Below, one piece after another: positions 25,815 to 36,491 of a stretch of DNA of 64,000 bases. The stretch comes from Bin5 sp034422415 (GTDB lineage Bacteria > Chloroflexota > Anaerolineae > Caldilineales > Caldilineaceae). Location of the stretch: positions 2,232,001-2,296,000 of the forward strand of contig OZ241871.1 of the NCBI GenBank assembly GCA_965202955.1. The letters are read 5' to 3'. Under the pieces are notes generated by a model, which saw nothing but the letters and a program-made list of their open reading frames with translations, had not been told where the DNA came from and did not search any database. The first letter of the stretch is position 1. The number at the start of each line of letters is the position of its first letter. A program made the position numbers and the translations under genes.

Positions 25815-26951
25815 TTGTCGTTTCGGCCTTTTTTCCTAGGCGACGCGCTTCTGCTGCAACGGCTGCGCAACTATTCGACGCCCCTCCAGATCGAGCGCAT
25901 CCTGCTGGAATCAGTCTCCCCGGTGCGGACCGCACTGCGCTCCGGCTTTCCCTGGTACCGCCACAGCTCGTTCACCTATGTTCTGCGCCAGGAAGAGAAC
26001 GGCCTGGCCAGCGAAGGGCTGATCCAGCTGCGTGTGCGGCCACATTCGCCTGAGGCCGACGTGACGCTGCTCTCGCCGGCGCTCGACGCGCCCCAGGGCC
26101 ACCCCGCGATCTGGCAGAAGCTGCTGACGTACAGCGCGCAGCAGATTGTGCGCCAGAAGGTCGGTCGGCTGTTCAGCGATCTGCCGGACCAGCCGCTGCC
26201 GGTGAATACGTTCAGGCAGGCCGGCTTCGTGGTGCTGACGCGGGTCACGGTGTGGCGGGTGGGTACACGGCGGCCGGCGGGCGAGGATGCGGCGCCGGAG
26301 AGGCTGCGCAAGCAGAGGGCGAGCGACGCGCTCGAGCTGGAGCGGCTGTACTGCCGGATCACGCCGGCGGGCGTGCAGCAGCTGGAGATGGGGCCGGCGC
26401 CGGTCCACCCGGAGAACGACGAGCGGGTGGCGCCGATTCTGTCGAACCCGCAGCAGGCGCCGATGGGCAGCTATGTCCTCGAGGATGCGAGCGGGGAGGG
26501 ACTGGCGGGCTGTGTGCAGGTTCTGTGGGGCAAGCGGGGGGCGTGGATCCGTCTGTGGGTGGATACGAACGACCCGGACACGGGGAATGCGCGGCTGCTG
26601 CTGGGCTATGCGCTGCAGCGTGTGCGCGAGGCGCCGGACGCGCGGCGGGCGTACATCGGGGTGCGGGCGTATGAGGGCGGGCTGAACGCGCTGCTGGGCG
26701 ATTTTCGCTTCGCGCCCTTCACCGACCGCGTGCTGATGGTGCGCAACATTTTGCAGTGGCAGCGGCAGTCGCTGCACCAGCGCATGCCGGCGATGGACGC
26801 CGTCCAGGAGGCGGTGCCCGGCTCGCTGACGGTCCCCAAGGCGACCGTTGTGCCGCCTGCCGAGTTGTGCCCTTGCCCGGTCCCGTTCGCCGACCGGGCC
26901 GGCTGCACCGTCGACGGCGAGCAAAGTGAGGAACTGATCGGACTACGATGA
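25815..26951 (+). CDS. GNAT-like protein of unknown function
   Basis: About 378 residues. Two halves look like degenerate acetyltransferase folds: SFRPFFLGDALLLQRLR at the start, and a second unit around 190-310 with VQVLWGKRGAWIRLWVDTNDPDTGNARLLLGYAL. No clear acetyl-CoA loop is seen, so it may not be an active enzyme. I chose TTG at 25815 because AAGGAG lies 8 bases before it; a TTG 24 bases upstream has none. The stop overlaps the ATG of the R3H ATPase (ATGA), so the two are translationally coupled. Confidence 0.65.
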   Translation: MSFRPFFLGDALLLQRLRNYSTPLQIERILLESVSPVRTALRSGFPWYRHSSFTYVLRQEENGLASEGLIQLRVRPHSPEADVTLLSPALDAPQGHPAIWQKLLTYSAQQIVRQKVGRLFSDLPDQPLPVNTFRQAGFVVLTRVTVWRVGTRRPAGEDAAPERLRKQRASDALELERLYCRITPAGVQQLEMGPAPVHPENDERVAPILSNPQQAPMGSYVLEDASGEGLAGCVQVLWGKRGAWIRLWVDTNDPDTGNARLLLGYALQRVREAPDARRAYIGVRAYEGGLNALLGDFRFAPFTDRVLMVRNILQWQRQSLHQRMPAMDAVQEAVPGSLTVPKATVVPPAELCPCPVPFADRAGCTVDGEQSEELIGLR

Positions 26952-28561
26952 GTCTACGCATAGCGGACGACCTGGACCTGCTGCTGGCTGTTCTGCCCGA
27001 CCGCATCCGCGGCTCGCTGCGGCAGCTGGGCCGCGCCGGCGATCTGATCGAGATCGTGATGGACCTCGGTCGCCTGCCGGAGGCGCGCTTCCCCGACGCG
27101 GAGCTTTCTCTCAGCCCGGATGAGACGACGCGCGACGACCTGCAGCACGTGATCGACAACATCGGCGACTTCGGCGCCGACAACCGCGCCGGCATCGAGC
27201 GCACGCTGCACCGCATCTCGGCGATCCGCAACCGCAAGGGCGCGGTCATCGGCCTGACCTGCCGCGTGGGGCGGGCGGTGTACGGCGTGATCGACATCAT
27301 CCAGGATATAATCATGAGCGGCAGCAGTCTGCTGCTGCTGGGTCGGCCCGGCGTCGGCAAGACGACGCTGCTGCGCGAGGCCTCGCGCGTGTTGAGCGAC
27401 AAGAAACGGGTCGTCATCGTCGATACGAGCAACGAGATCGCGGGCGACGGCGACATTCCTCACCCGTCGATCGGCCGCGCGCGGCGCATGCAGGTGGCGA
27501 CGCCTACTTTGCAGCACGAGGTGATGATCGAGGCGGTCGAAAACCACATGCCGGAGGCGATCATCATCGACGAGATCGGGCGCGAGCTGGAGGCGGTGGC
27601 CGCGCGCACGATCGCCGAGCGCGGCGTGCAGCTGATCGGCACCGCGCACGGCAATACGCTCGAAAACCTGCTGATGAACCCGACCCTTTCCGACCTTGTG
27701 GGCGGCATCGACACGGTCACGCTTTCGGACGAGGAGGCGCGGCGGCGCGGTACACAGAAGACGGTGCTGGAGCGGAAGGCGCCGCCGACGTTCGACGTGC
27801 TGATCGAGATCCAGGACCGGCAGCGCATGATCGTTCACCACAAGGTGGCCGAGGCGGTCGATTCGCTGCTGCGCGGCTGGACGCTCTCGCCCGAGATCCG
27901 CTACGTCAACAGCGAGAACGAAGTCCACGTCGAAGCGGTCGAGAACAGGGAACGGCCCGGGCGCATCGGCCAGAGCCGCCAGGGGCAGGACGGGAGCCGC
28001 CGCCGCCAGACCGGCCGCAAGCGCGACGAGCGCGCCGCGGCGCTGGCGGACGCACTCGACGGCAGCGCGCAGAGCGGCAACGGCGAGGCCAAACCGAGGG
28101 CCGTGCGCGTCTTCCCCTACGGCATCGGCCAGAACCGGCTGCGCACCGCCGCCCAGAACCTGAACGTATCGGTCGAGGTGGTCAAAGAGTTGCGCGACGC
28201 CGATATCGTCATGACGTTGAAGAACTATTTCCGCCAGAAGCCGCAGCCGATCGCCGACGCGGAGCGCCGCAACGTGCCGGTCTACGTTTTGCGCAGCAAC
28301 ACGGTCACGCAGATGGAGCAGTATCTGCTCGACGTTTTCCATCTGCGCCGCGACGATCCCGAACTCGTCTTTGATACGGCGATGCGGGAGACGCAGAACG
28401 CGATTCAACGGCTGCAGAAGGGCGAGAAATCGGTCGAGCTGAGTCCGCAGGCGGCGTCGATTCGCAGCCAGCAGCACCAGCTGGCGCGCACGGCGAATCT
28501 CATCAGCCACAGCTACGGGCGGGAACCACACCGCCGCGTGCGCATCTTCAGTCCCCCCTAG
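26948..28561 (+). CDS. R3H / SpoIIIAA-like AAA ATPase (Ycf45 type)
   Basis: A 537-residue protein. Residues ~1-330 form a P-loop ATPase of the SpoIIIAA/Ycf45 family with Walker A (GRPGVGKTT, about 131-139), Walker B (AIIIDEIG, about 205) and a sensor-like GTAHG. A charged linker rich in Arg and Gln follows. The C-terminus ends in SYGREPHRRVRIF, the R3H nucleic-acid-binding motif (Arg-x3-His type). Such proteins are widespread in Chloroflexota, Cyanobacteria and plastids and their role is poorly known; binding of single-stranded nucleic acid is inferred from the R3H motif. It is followed by tmk 20 bases later. Confidence 0.88.
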   Translation: MSLRIADDLDLLLAVLPDRIRGSLRQLGRAGDLIEIVMDLGRLPEARFPDAELSLSPDETTRDDLQHVIDNIGDFGADNRAGIERTLHRISAIRNRKGAVIGLTCRVGRAVYGVIDIIQDIIMSGSSLLLLGRPGVGKTTLLREASRVLSDKKRVVIVDTSNEIAGDGDIPHPSIGRARRMQVATPTLQHEVMIEAVENHMPEAIIIDEIGRELEAVAARTIAERGVQLIGTAHGNTLENLLMNPTLSDLVGGIDTVTLSDEEARRRGTQKTVLERKAPPTFDVLIEIQDRQRMIVHHKVAEAVDSLLRGWTLSPEIRYVNSENEVHVEAVENRERPGRIGQSRQGQDGSRRRQTGRKRDERAAALADALDGSAQSGNGEAKPRAVRVFPYGIGQNRLRTAAQNLNVSVEVVKELRDADIVMTLKNYFRQKPQPIADAERRNVPVYVLRSNTVTQMEQYLLDVFHLRRDDPELVFDTAMRETQNAIQRLQKGEKSVELSPQAASIRSQQHQLARTANLISHSYGREPHRRVRIFSPP

Positions 28562-28581
28562 GCGCCGGTGGCGCAAGGCCT

Positions 28582-29217
28582 ATGTTTATCACTCTTGAAG
28601 GTTCAGACGGCAGCGGCAAGACAACGCAGCTCCATCTGCTGGCGGAGTATCTGCGCCAGGCCGGTCGGTCGGTGCTGACGACGCGCGAGCCGGGCGGCAC
28701 GCGCATCAGCGATGGTGTCCGTCAGCTGCTGCTCGATTTGGCGCATACCGAGATGCACGCCCGCGCGGAGACGCTGCTCTTCAACGCCGCGCGCGCGCAG
28801 TTGGTCGCCGAGGTGATCCGCCCGGCGCTGGCGGAGGGCGGGATCGTTCTGTGCGACCGTTTCGCCGACAGCACGCTCGCCTACCAGGGTTACGGCCATC
28901 AGCAGGAGATTGTCGAGATGGCGCGCATGATCGAGTATGCGACCGGAGGGTTGCGGCCCGATCTGACCGTTTTCCTGGATCTGCCGCCATGGGAGGGGCT
29001 CAGGCGCAACCGGAGCCAGGGCGACGGCAAGTGGAACCGGCTCGACGCGCAGGAGTTGTCGTTCCATCAGCGCGTCGTGGCCGGCTATCGCAAACTGATC
29101 ACGCGCGAGCCGCAGCGTTGGGTCGTCATAGACGCTTCGCAGCCGCGCGAGCAGGTCCACCAGGATATCGTGCGCGCGGTGGAAAAGAGGCTGGCCGTGT
29201 ACGCGCCCGCGCCCTGA
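28582..29217 (+). CDS. tmk: Thymidylate kinase
   Basis: A 211-residue protein of typical length that phosphorylates dTMP to dTDP with ATP for DNA synthesis. Visible motifs are the P-loop EGSDGSGKTT (5-14), the TREPGGT dTMP-binding loop and DRFADSTLAYQG (about 92-103, DRY-type motif with Phe). The lid region around residues 140-155 (RNRSQGDGKWNRLD) carries extra Arg residues. It is the third gene of the plus-strand operon and precedes darA, an order also seen in Firmicutes (tmk-yaaQ). Confidence 0.95.
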   Translation: MFITLEGSDGSGKTTQLHLLAEYLRQAGRSVLTTREPGGTRISDGVRQLLLDLAHTEMHARAETLLFNAARAQLVAEVIRPALAEGGIVLCDRFADSTLAYQGYGHQQEIVEMARMIEYATGGLRPDLTVFLDLPPWEGLRRNRSQGDGKWNRLDAQELSFHQRVVAGYRKLITREPQRWVVIDASQPREQVHQDIVRAVEKRLAVYAPAP

Positions 29218-29260
29218 AGAGGCACTGCCTGACACGAGCGGCTGCCGTCCGGAGCTGTGT

Positions 29261-29590
29261 ATGAAACTGGTCATCGCGATCGTAAACGAGGAAGACAGCC
29301 CCAATCTGCTGGACCGTCTGGGCCGGCGCGGCTATGCGGCGACGATCACCGGCACGCGCGGCGGCTTTCTGCGCATCGGCAACGCGACGATTTTCTGCGG
29401 GGTGGAGGACGGGCAGGTCGAGGATGTGCTGACCGTTTTCCGCGAGAGCTGCACCAGCCGCATCCAGTACGTCACGCCCCTGCCGCCGGTGATGGAGCCG
29501 GGCGAGATGCACATCCCCGCGCCGGTGGAGAAGCAGGTCGGCGGCGCGACGATCTTTGTTGTGCCGGTGGACCATTTCGAGAAGATATAG
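29261..29590 (+). CDS. darA: Cyclic di-AMP receptor, DarA/PstA (PII-like)
   Basis: A 109-residue protein of the YaaQ/DarA family, PII-like trimers that bind the second messenger c-di-AMP. The start MKLVIAIVNEEDSPNLLDRLGRRGY, the Thr-rich loop (ATITGTRGGFLRIGNATI) and the closing GGATIFVVPVDHFEKI are typical. Its presence implies c-di-AMP signalling in this organism, although no cyclase or phosphodiesterase is in the window. It follows tmk by 43 bases and ends the operon, facing the convergent FmdB gene. Confidence 0.93.
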   Translation: MKLVIAIVNEEDSPNLLDRLGRRGYAATITGTRGGFLRIGNATIFCGVEDGQVEDVLTVFRESCTSRIQYVTPLPPVMEPGEMHIPAPVEKQVGGATIFVVPVDHFEKI

Positions 29591-29616
29591 GCGCGCCTCC
29601 CGGGCGCGGCCGCCCG

Positions 29617-30021
29617 CTACAGCCCCCCCAGCCCTGGCATGCCGCCGTCGTCCGCGTCCGGCGGATCCGGCATCGACTCCTCGATCGATTCGGGGCTTTC
29701 GCCCGCATCCAGGCGGTCGATCACCTCGTTCATCTCCTCGTCGAGCGGCTCGCCGGCCTCGTCGCTCATCTTGCGCATGAAATGGGCCAGCGCGCGCGGG
29801 TCCTCCTGCTGGAGCCCGGCCATGAGCGAGGGATCGTCGGCCATCGATTCGACGCTGTTCTCCTCGGAACGCAGCACGCGTAGCCGGCTCATGAGCCGTT
29901 GCAGCCGCTCCCCCGCGCACTCCGGGCAGGCGGCCGCGCCGGCGTCGGCCTCCGCCATCGTGCGGAAGAGCACGCTCACGCGTTTTTTGCAGTCGTAGCA
30001 GTAGTATTCGTAGATCGGCAT
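29617..30021 (-). CDS. FmdB-family zinc-ribbon protein
   Basis: A 134-residue protein starting with the FmdB ribbon: MPIYEYYCYDCKKR with a CxxC, then CPEC about 25 residues later, so four Cys can bind one zinc. The remaining ~90 residues are acidic, low-complexity and helical (many Asp and Glu), ending in a Gly-rich tail (GGMPGLGGL). FmdB-like proteins are common and mostly uncharacterised; the name comes from a regulator of formamidase genes. It is convergent with darA and divergent from gmk. Confidence 0.85.
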   Translation of the reverse strand: MPIYEYYCYDCKKRVSVLFRTMAEADAGAAACPECAGERLQRLMSRLRVLRSEENSVESMADDPSLMAGLQQEDPRALAHFMRKMSDEAGEPLDEEMNEVIDRLDAGESPESIEESMPDPPDADDGGMPGLGGL

Positions 30022-30243
30022 TGGCTCCCCTGCGCGCCTCCCGCTCCGCCCCGCGGCCGCGTCCGTTCCGGCAAGATTTTTTGCCGCTATGTCTGTTGAT
30101 CTATACTGATCGGACAGCCAGCCGCCAGAATGCAGCCTTTCGCTGCGCGCTATTATATCCAGTCAGGAGTCCGCATCAAAGCTTTGGCGATGAACGAGGT
30201 CTCAGCAAAGAGCGCCAACCACCGCAGCCAGGAGGCGCCCGGA

Positions 30244-30885
30244 ATGACAGAGACGCAGGACGATGTGACCGGCATCTACAGTGAGCAGAACAGGCCGCAT
30301 CCGATCCTTGTCGTGCTGTCCGGGCCGAGCGGCGTGGGCAAAGACACGACCCTGGCCCTGTTGAAGCGGCGCAATCTCCCCTTTCACTTTGTCGTTACTG
30401 CGACCACGCGGCCGCGGCGGCCCGACGAGGTCGACGGCGTCGACTATCATTTCGTCTCGGTGGGCGAGTTCGCCGAGATGATCGACGCCGATGAGCTGTT
30501 GGAGTACGCGGTCGTCTACGGCGATTACAAGGGGATTCCCAAGACGCACGTGCGCGAGGCGCTGGCGAGCGGCAAGGATGTGATTCTGCGCATCGACGTG
30601 CAGGGCGCGGCCACGATTCGCCGCCTGATCCCGGAGGCGGTGACGATCTTCCTGGTGGCGGAGAGTGAGGAGGAGCAGATGCGCCGGCTGCGGGAGCGCA
30701 AGACGGAGAGCAGCGACAGGTTCAAGATGCGAATCGCGACGGCGCGCAAGGAGATGCAGCAGCTCCAGAATTTCCATTATGTGGTCGTCAACCGCGACGA
30801 CCGCCAGGAAGAGACGGTGGACAAGGTGATCGGCATCATTCAGGCGGAAAAGTGCCGCGTCGACTGGTCGCCTGTCGAGCTGTAA
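30244..30885 (+). CDS. gmk: Guanylate kinase
   Basis: About 213 residues, converting GMP to GDP with ATP. The P-loop SGPSGVGKDTT (about 25-35), the GMP-binding stretch TTRPRRPDEVDGVDYHF and YGDYKGIPK are clear. I chose the ATG at 30244, preceded by AGGAGG, over an ATG at 30130 that would add 38 atypical residues. A possible promoter (TTTGCC, 16 bases, TATACT) lies near 30080-30107. The rhomboid gene follows 10 bases after the stop, so the two are probably one transcript. Confidence 0.93.
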   Translation: MTETQDDVTGIYSEQNRPHPILVVLSGPSGVGKDTTLALLKRRNLPFHFVVTATTRPRRPDEVDGVDYHFVSVGEFAEMIDADELLEYAVVYGDYKGIPKTHVREALASGKDVILRIDVQGAATIRRLIPEAVTIFLVAESEEEQMRRLRERKTESSDRFKMRIATARKEMQQLQNFHYVVVNRDDRQEETVDKVIGIIQAEKCRVDWSPVEL

Positions 30886-30895
30886 CGGCGCGGTC

Positions 30896-31686
30896 ATGAG
30901 GATCTTCGGCGCCCGCGGCCCGTTCGCCGGCCTGCTCCCGTCCACCTTTTATATCCCACTCGTGCCCCCGCTGGTCAGCCGGGCGCTGATCGGCATCAAT
31001 CTTCTCGTTTTTGCCGCGACATTCGTCTACGGGTTGCTGGAGTACGGGGTCTGGAACGGCCCCAACAACCTGCGCGTGCTCTTTGACTTGGGCATGAAAT
31101 CGAACTTTCATGTCTATCATGGGCAGAGCTGGCGGCTTTTCACGGCCATGTTTCTGCACATTGGCCCGATCCACCTTATTTCCAACCTGATCGGTCTGTT
31201 CTGGCTTGGCCCGATCATCGAGGGCCATTTCGGCCATCTGCGCTTTGCGGTGATCTATCTGCTGGGGGGGCTGCTGGGCAGCATTGCGAGCTACGCTTTT
31301 TCGCCGGCGCTTTCGGCGGGCGCGTCGGGCGCAGTCTTTGCGCTGCTGGGGGCGACGGTTGTCTATTTTTACCGCTTCCGGGACAATTTGGGGCGGCATG
31401 GGCAGTCGATGCTGCAGTCGGCGCTGGCGATCCTGGTTATCAACCTTGTGCTCGGCTTTTCGGTCGCCAACGTAGACAATTGGGGGCACTTGGGCGGGCT
31501 TGCCGGCGGGGTCATCGTTGCTGCGGGCCTGTTGCCGCGCTACCGGCAACCGGCGGTCGTGCGTGCGGGCGCGCAGCCGCTTGTGCGCGAGGCGCGCGTC
31601 ATCCGCACGCTGGCGTGGACGTTGGTGTGCGCTTTTCTTCTCTTTGCGGCTTTCCAGGCGGTGTCGTTTGTGGGCCCGCCTCTGCG

Positions 31687-31690
<4 letters not shown>
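30896..31690 (+). CDS. Rhomboid-family intramembrane serine protease
   Basis: A 264-residue membrane protein with about six or seven helices. The catalytic serine is in GASGAVFALLG (about 142) and the histidine in NWGHLGGLAGG (about 196); the HIGPIHLISNLIGL loop is typical. Rhomboids cut membrane proteins within the lipid bilayer. It has the usual length and both active-site residues, so it should be active; the substrate is unknown. It directly follows gmk. Its stop codon overlaps the stop of the convergent Fe-S oxidoreductase gene by three bases. Confidence 0.9.
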
Positions 31691-33738
<2,048 letters not shown>

Positions 33739-33998
33739 AGCTTTGGCGCCCGATCCGGTGTATGGTTGTCGAAGCCGGTTCTCGCCCGGCGGCGCCCCTT
33801 CGGAACAAGGGCGACCTGCGTGCAACGTCCCCCCGGAGCAGAGGGTACTGCACAATTATACACCTCCCCATGGAGTAGCGCAGGGGCGCGAATGGTCCTA
33901 TACTTTTTCTGTTCGGCCTGTTTTTCTGACAGCCCCATGCCGGCCGCGGAAGTTCGGCAGGTTGCCGCCGCCGAGGGCAGGTTAGCACGGAATCCCCG

Positions 33999-35363
33999 AT
34001 GATCGGGACGACAATCGCAACCCGCAGATTCGCCGTTGCCCTGTTGCGCCGCATGCTTCAGGTCGATCTGCCCGCGTCCGAGCGCAGCGACGAGGACGTC
34101 GAGGCCGAGGCGCTGCAGAACTACCGTTGGAACTTCGGCGTGAACCTGGTTGACGGCGCGCTGTTCATGCTGGCGCAGAGCTTCATCTCTTCGACGACGA
34201 TTTTGCCCTTTTTCGTCAGCAGGCTGACCGACAACCCCTTTTACATTGGCCTGCTGGCGGTCATCGCCCATGGCGGTTGGTTGGTTCCCCAGCTGTTCAG
34301 CGCGGGGCCGATCGAGCGTACGGCGCGCAAGAAGGCGTGGCTGGTCAATCTCGGTTTTTTCATCGAGCGGGTACCGTTGATGCTCCTGCCGGCGACAGCG
34401 TTGGTTGCGGTGCGTGCGCCGGAGTGGGCGTTAATTTCGTTTCTCCTTACTTTTGCAGTTTTCAACCTCGGCGCCGGCATCATCGCCCCGGCCTGGCAGG
34501 ACCTGATTGCGGTCTGTTTTCCGCCGACGCGGCGGGGCCGTCTGCTGGGCATTTCGATGTTTGTCGGCACGATCGCGGGTGCGCTGGGTGCGAACGGCAG
34601 CAGCCGGATTCTGGATTCGCAGCCTTTTCCGCGCAATTTCACGATCCTGTTCGGGCTGGCCGCGATTCTGATGATGTTGGGGTGGGTCGCGCTGGCGCTT
34701 ACGCGCGAGCCGGTGCGGCGGGTGCGCCGTTCGGAAGAGAATCGTCTGCGCATCTGGACAAGGCTGGGACGGATTGTGCGGCGGGACCGAAACTTTCGCC
34801 GCTTTCTGATCGCGCGCGGGTTGATGGCGGTCAGCGGGATGGGGATGGCGTTCGTCACCGCGGCTGCGGTCAGCCGCTGGGACGTGCCGGGCGGGACGGT
34901 CGGCAACTATACGGTTGCGCTGCTGGTTGGCCAGGCGGCCGGCAATCTGCTGTTTGGGTTTCTGGCCGACCGCAAGGGGCACAAACTGTCGCTCGTTATC
35001 GGCGCGCTGGCCGTCACCCTGGCTTACGCCATGGCCGGGCTTGCCGCTTCACCGATTCTCTACTATGTCGTTTTTCTGCTTCTGGGCGCCTTCAACAGCG
35101 CCATGATCGTTTCCGGGCTGATGATCGTGCTGGAGTTCGTCGGGTCGGAGCAGCGTCCCACCTACGTGGGCATCACCAATACCATCATCGGCACGGTCAT
35201 GGTGGTCATTCCTTTGGTCGGCGGCGGCCTGGCGACCATAAGCTACGGCTATCTTTTCGCGATCAGCGCCGCGGCCGCGCTGCTTTCGGCGCTGCTGATG
35301 GGGCTGTGGGTCGCTGATCCGCGCCATGCCGGCGGCGAAGGCCAACTTGCGCCCTCTGCCTGA
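33999..35363 (+). CDS. Major facilitator superfamily transporter
   Basis: A 454-residue membrane protein with about 12 hydrophobic helices and a central basic loop (about 235-260). MFS-like loop motifs include GPIERTARKKAW after helix 2 and GFLADRKGHKLS near 325. An extended N-terminal tail of about 40 residues precedes the first helix. Such carriers move small solutes by proton coupling or facilitated diffusion; no substrate-specific motif is visible. The ATG lacks a strong Shine-Dalgarno, so the start could be up to 19 codons downstream. It precedes the sucrase/ferredoxin-like gene on the same strand. Confidence 0.85.
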   Translation: MIGTTIATRRFAVALLRRMLQVDLPASERSDEDVEAEALQNYRWNFGVNLVDGALFMLAQSFISSTTILPFFVSRLTDNPFYIGLLAVIAHGGWLVPQLFSAGPIERTARKKAWLVNLGFFIERVPLMLLPATALVAVRAPEWALISFLLTFAVFNLGAGIIAPAWQDLIAVCFPPTRRGRLLGISMFVGTIAGALGANGSSRILDSQPFPRNFTILFGLAAILMMLGWVALALTREPVRRVRRSEENRLRIWTRLGRIVRRDRNFRRFLIARGLMAVSGMGMAFVTAAAVSRWDVPGGTVGNYTVALLVGQAAGNLLFGFLADRKGHKLSLVIGALAVTLAYAMAGLAASPILYYVVFLLLGAFNSAMIVSGLMIVLEFVGSEQRPTYVGITNTIIGTVMVVIPLVGGGLATISYGYLFAISAAAALLSALLMGLWVADPRHAGGEGQLAPSA

Positions 35364-35405
35364 ACGTGGTAGAAGTTTGGGAAAGCGTTTACTCTAGGGA
35401 GAGGA

Positions 35406-36344
35406 ATGATGACCCAAACAGAGTTCTGTTCACACCTTTCGCGCAGCGCCGGCGAGCAGATTTTCGGCACGGCCGGCAACGGCACCGATGTCTGGTTTGT
35501 GCTCGAATACCCCGGTGTGTGGGGGGGCAAGGCGATGGAGGAGAGCAGGCTGGACGATGCTCTGAAAGCCCACCTGCAGCGGGGGGTCGCGGAGACGCCC
35601 GGATCCCGCTTGCAGCTGATCAAGCGCGGGGAGCGGCGTAACGGCAGCCTGAGTTTTTTCATCTGCCTTTCCGGGGAGGATGAGGCGGCGCTCTACCGCT
35701 TCAAGCTGGCCGATTTCAGCGACTTGGCGGCGATGGAGCTGCCGGCGATGGTGGCGGAGATGCGCGCCGCGCCGGAGCGCTACGCGGCCAACAGGCACGA
35801 CGAGCCGCTATTTCTCGTCTGCACCAATGGCAGCCGCGATCGTTGCTGCGCTACATTCGGCGTGCCGGTCTACCTTTCGATGGCCGCGTATGCGGGGGAG
35901 CAGGTGTGGCAGACGACCCACACGGGCGGTCACCGCTTCGCGCCCACCATGATCTGTCTCCCGCACGGTCTCTTCTACGGGCGGGTGGGGGTGGAGGACG
36001 TCACGTCGATTGTGGACTCGTATGCGGCCGGCGATGTGTATGAATTGGATTGTTACCGGGGACGCTCCTGCTTTCAGCAGCCGGTGCAGGCGGCGGAATA
36101 CTATCTGCGCGCCGAGACACAGCTGCAGGCGCTGGATGCTTTTGCGCTGCTTGGGGCCGAGCAGGAGGACGACGTATGGGCGTGCCGCTTCAGCTCAAAT
36201 GGCGACGGTCTCGTGCATGAGCTTTTCGTACAGATGCATGAGTCGGAGTTCGCCAATCCACTGAGCTGCCGCAAACCGGATACGGAACGGGTGCCCCAAT
36301 TCCGGCTGCTCTCCTACGCGGTGCGGGCGGCCGTCCCGGCCTGA
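35406..36344 (+). CDS. Sucrase/ferredoxin-like family protein
   Basis: A 312-residue member of the Suc_Fer-like family (thioredoxin-like ferredoxin relatives). The iron-sulfur type Cys motif CTNGSRDRCC lies near residues 138-147, followed by the conserved HTGGHRFAPT and LPHGLFYGRV stretches. Family members are thought to bind a 2Fe-2S cluster; the 'sucrase' name is historical and probably misleading. AGGGAGAGGA precedes the double ATG. It ends at a hairpin terminator shared with the convergent dehydrogenase gene. Confidence 0.88.
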   Translation: MMTQTEFCSHLSRSAGEQIFGTAGNGTDVWFVLEYPGVWGGKAMEESRLDDALKAHLQRGVAETPGSRLQLIKRGERRNGSLSFFICLSGEDEAALYRFKLADFSDLAAMELPAMVAEMRAAPERYAANRHDEPLFLVCTNGSRDRCCATFGVPVYLSMAAYAGEQVWQTTHTGGHRFAPTMICLPHGLFYGRVGVEDVTSIVDSYAAGDVYELDCYRGRSCFQQPVQAAEYYLRAETQLQALDAFALLGAEQEDDVWACRFSSNGDGLVHELFVQMHESEFANPLSCRKPDTERVPQFRLLSYAVRAAVPA

Positions 36345-36391
36345 GTTGCATCGCTGAAAGCAGATGCATACAAGTGGATAGATGAGGGCGG

Positions 36392-36435
36392 GGCTGGCAA
36401 GAGTACCGGCCTGTGACAGGCTTCTCTTGCCAGCC
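36392..36435. terminator. Bidirectional hairpin between convergent genes
   Basis: A perfect 12-bp inverted repeat (GGCTGGCAAGAG at 36392-36403 and CTCTTGCCAGCC at 36424-36435) lies between two convergent stop codons. There is no T-run, so it may work as a terminator helper or an mRNA-stabilising hairpin. Confidence 0.55.
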
Positions 36436-36491
36436 GGGTGATCGCGTCTGCGATGCAGAGGGGTCATTGCCGTTCCGCCCGGAAGCCCGTT

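Noticed and set aside
30130..30243. N-terminal extension of guanylate kinase from an upstream ATG
   Set aside because: It would add about 38 atypical residues; a Shine-Dalgarno sits before the ATG at 30244.
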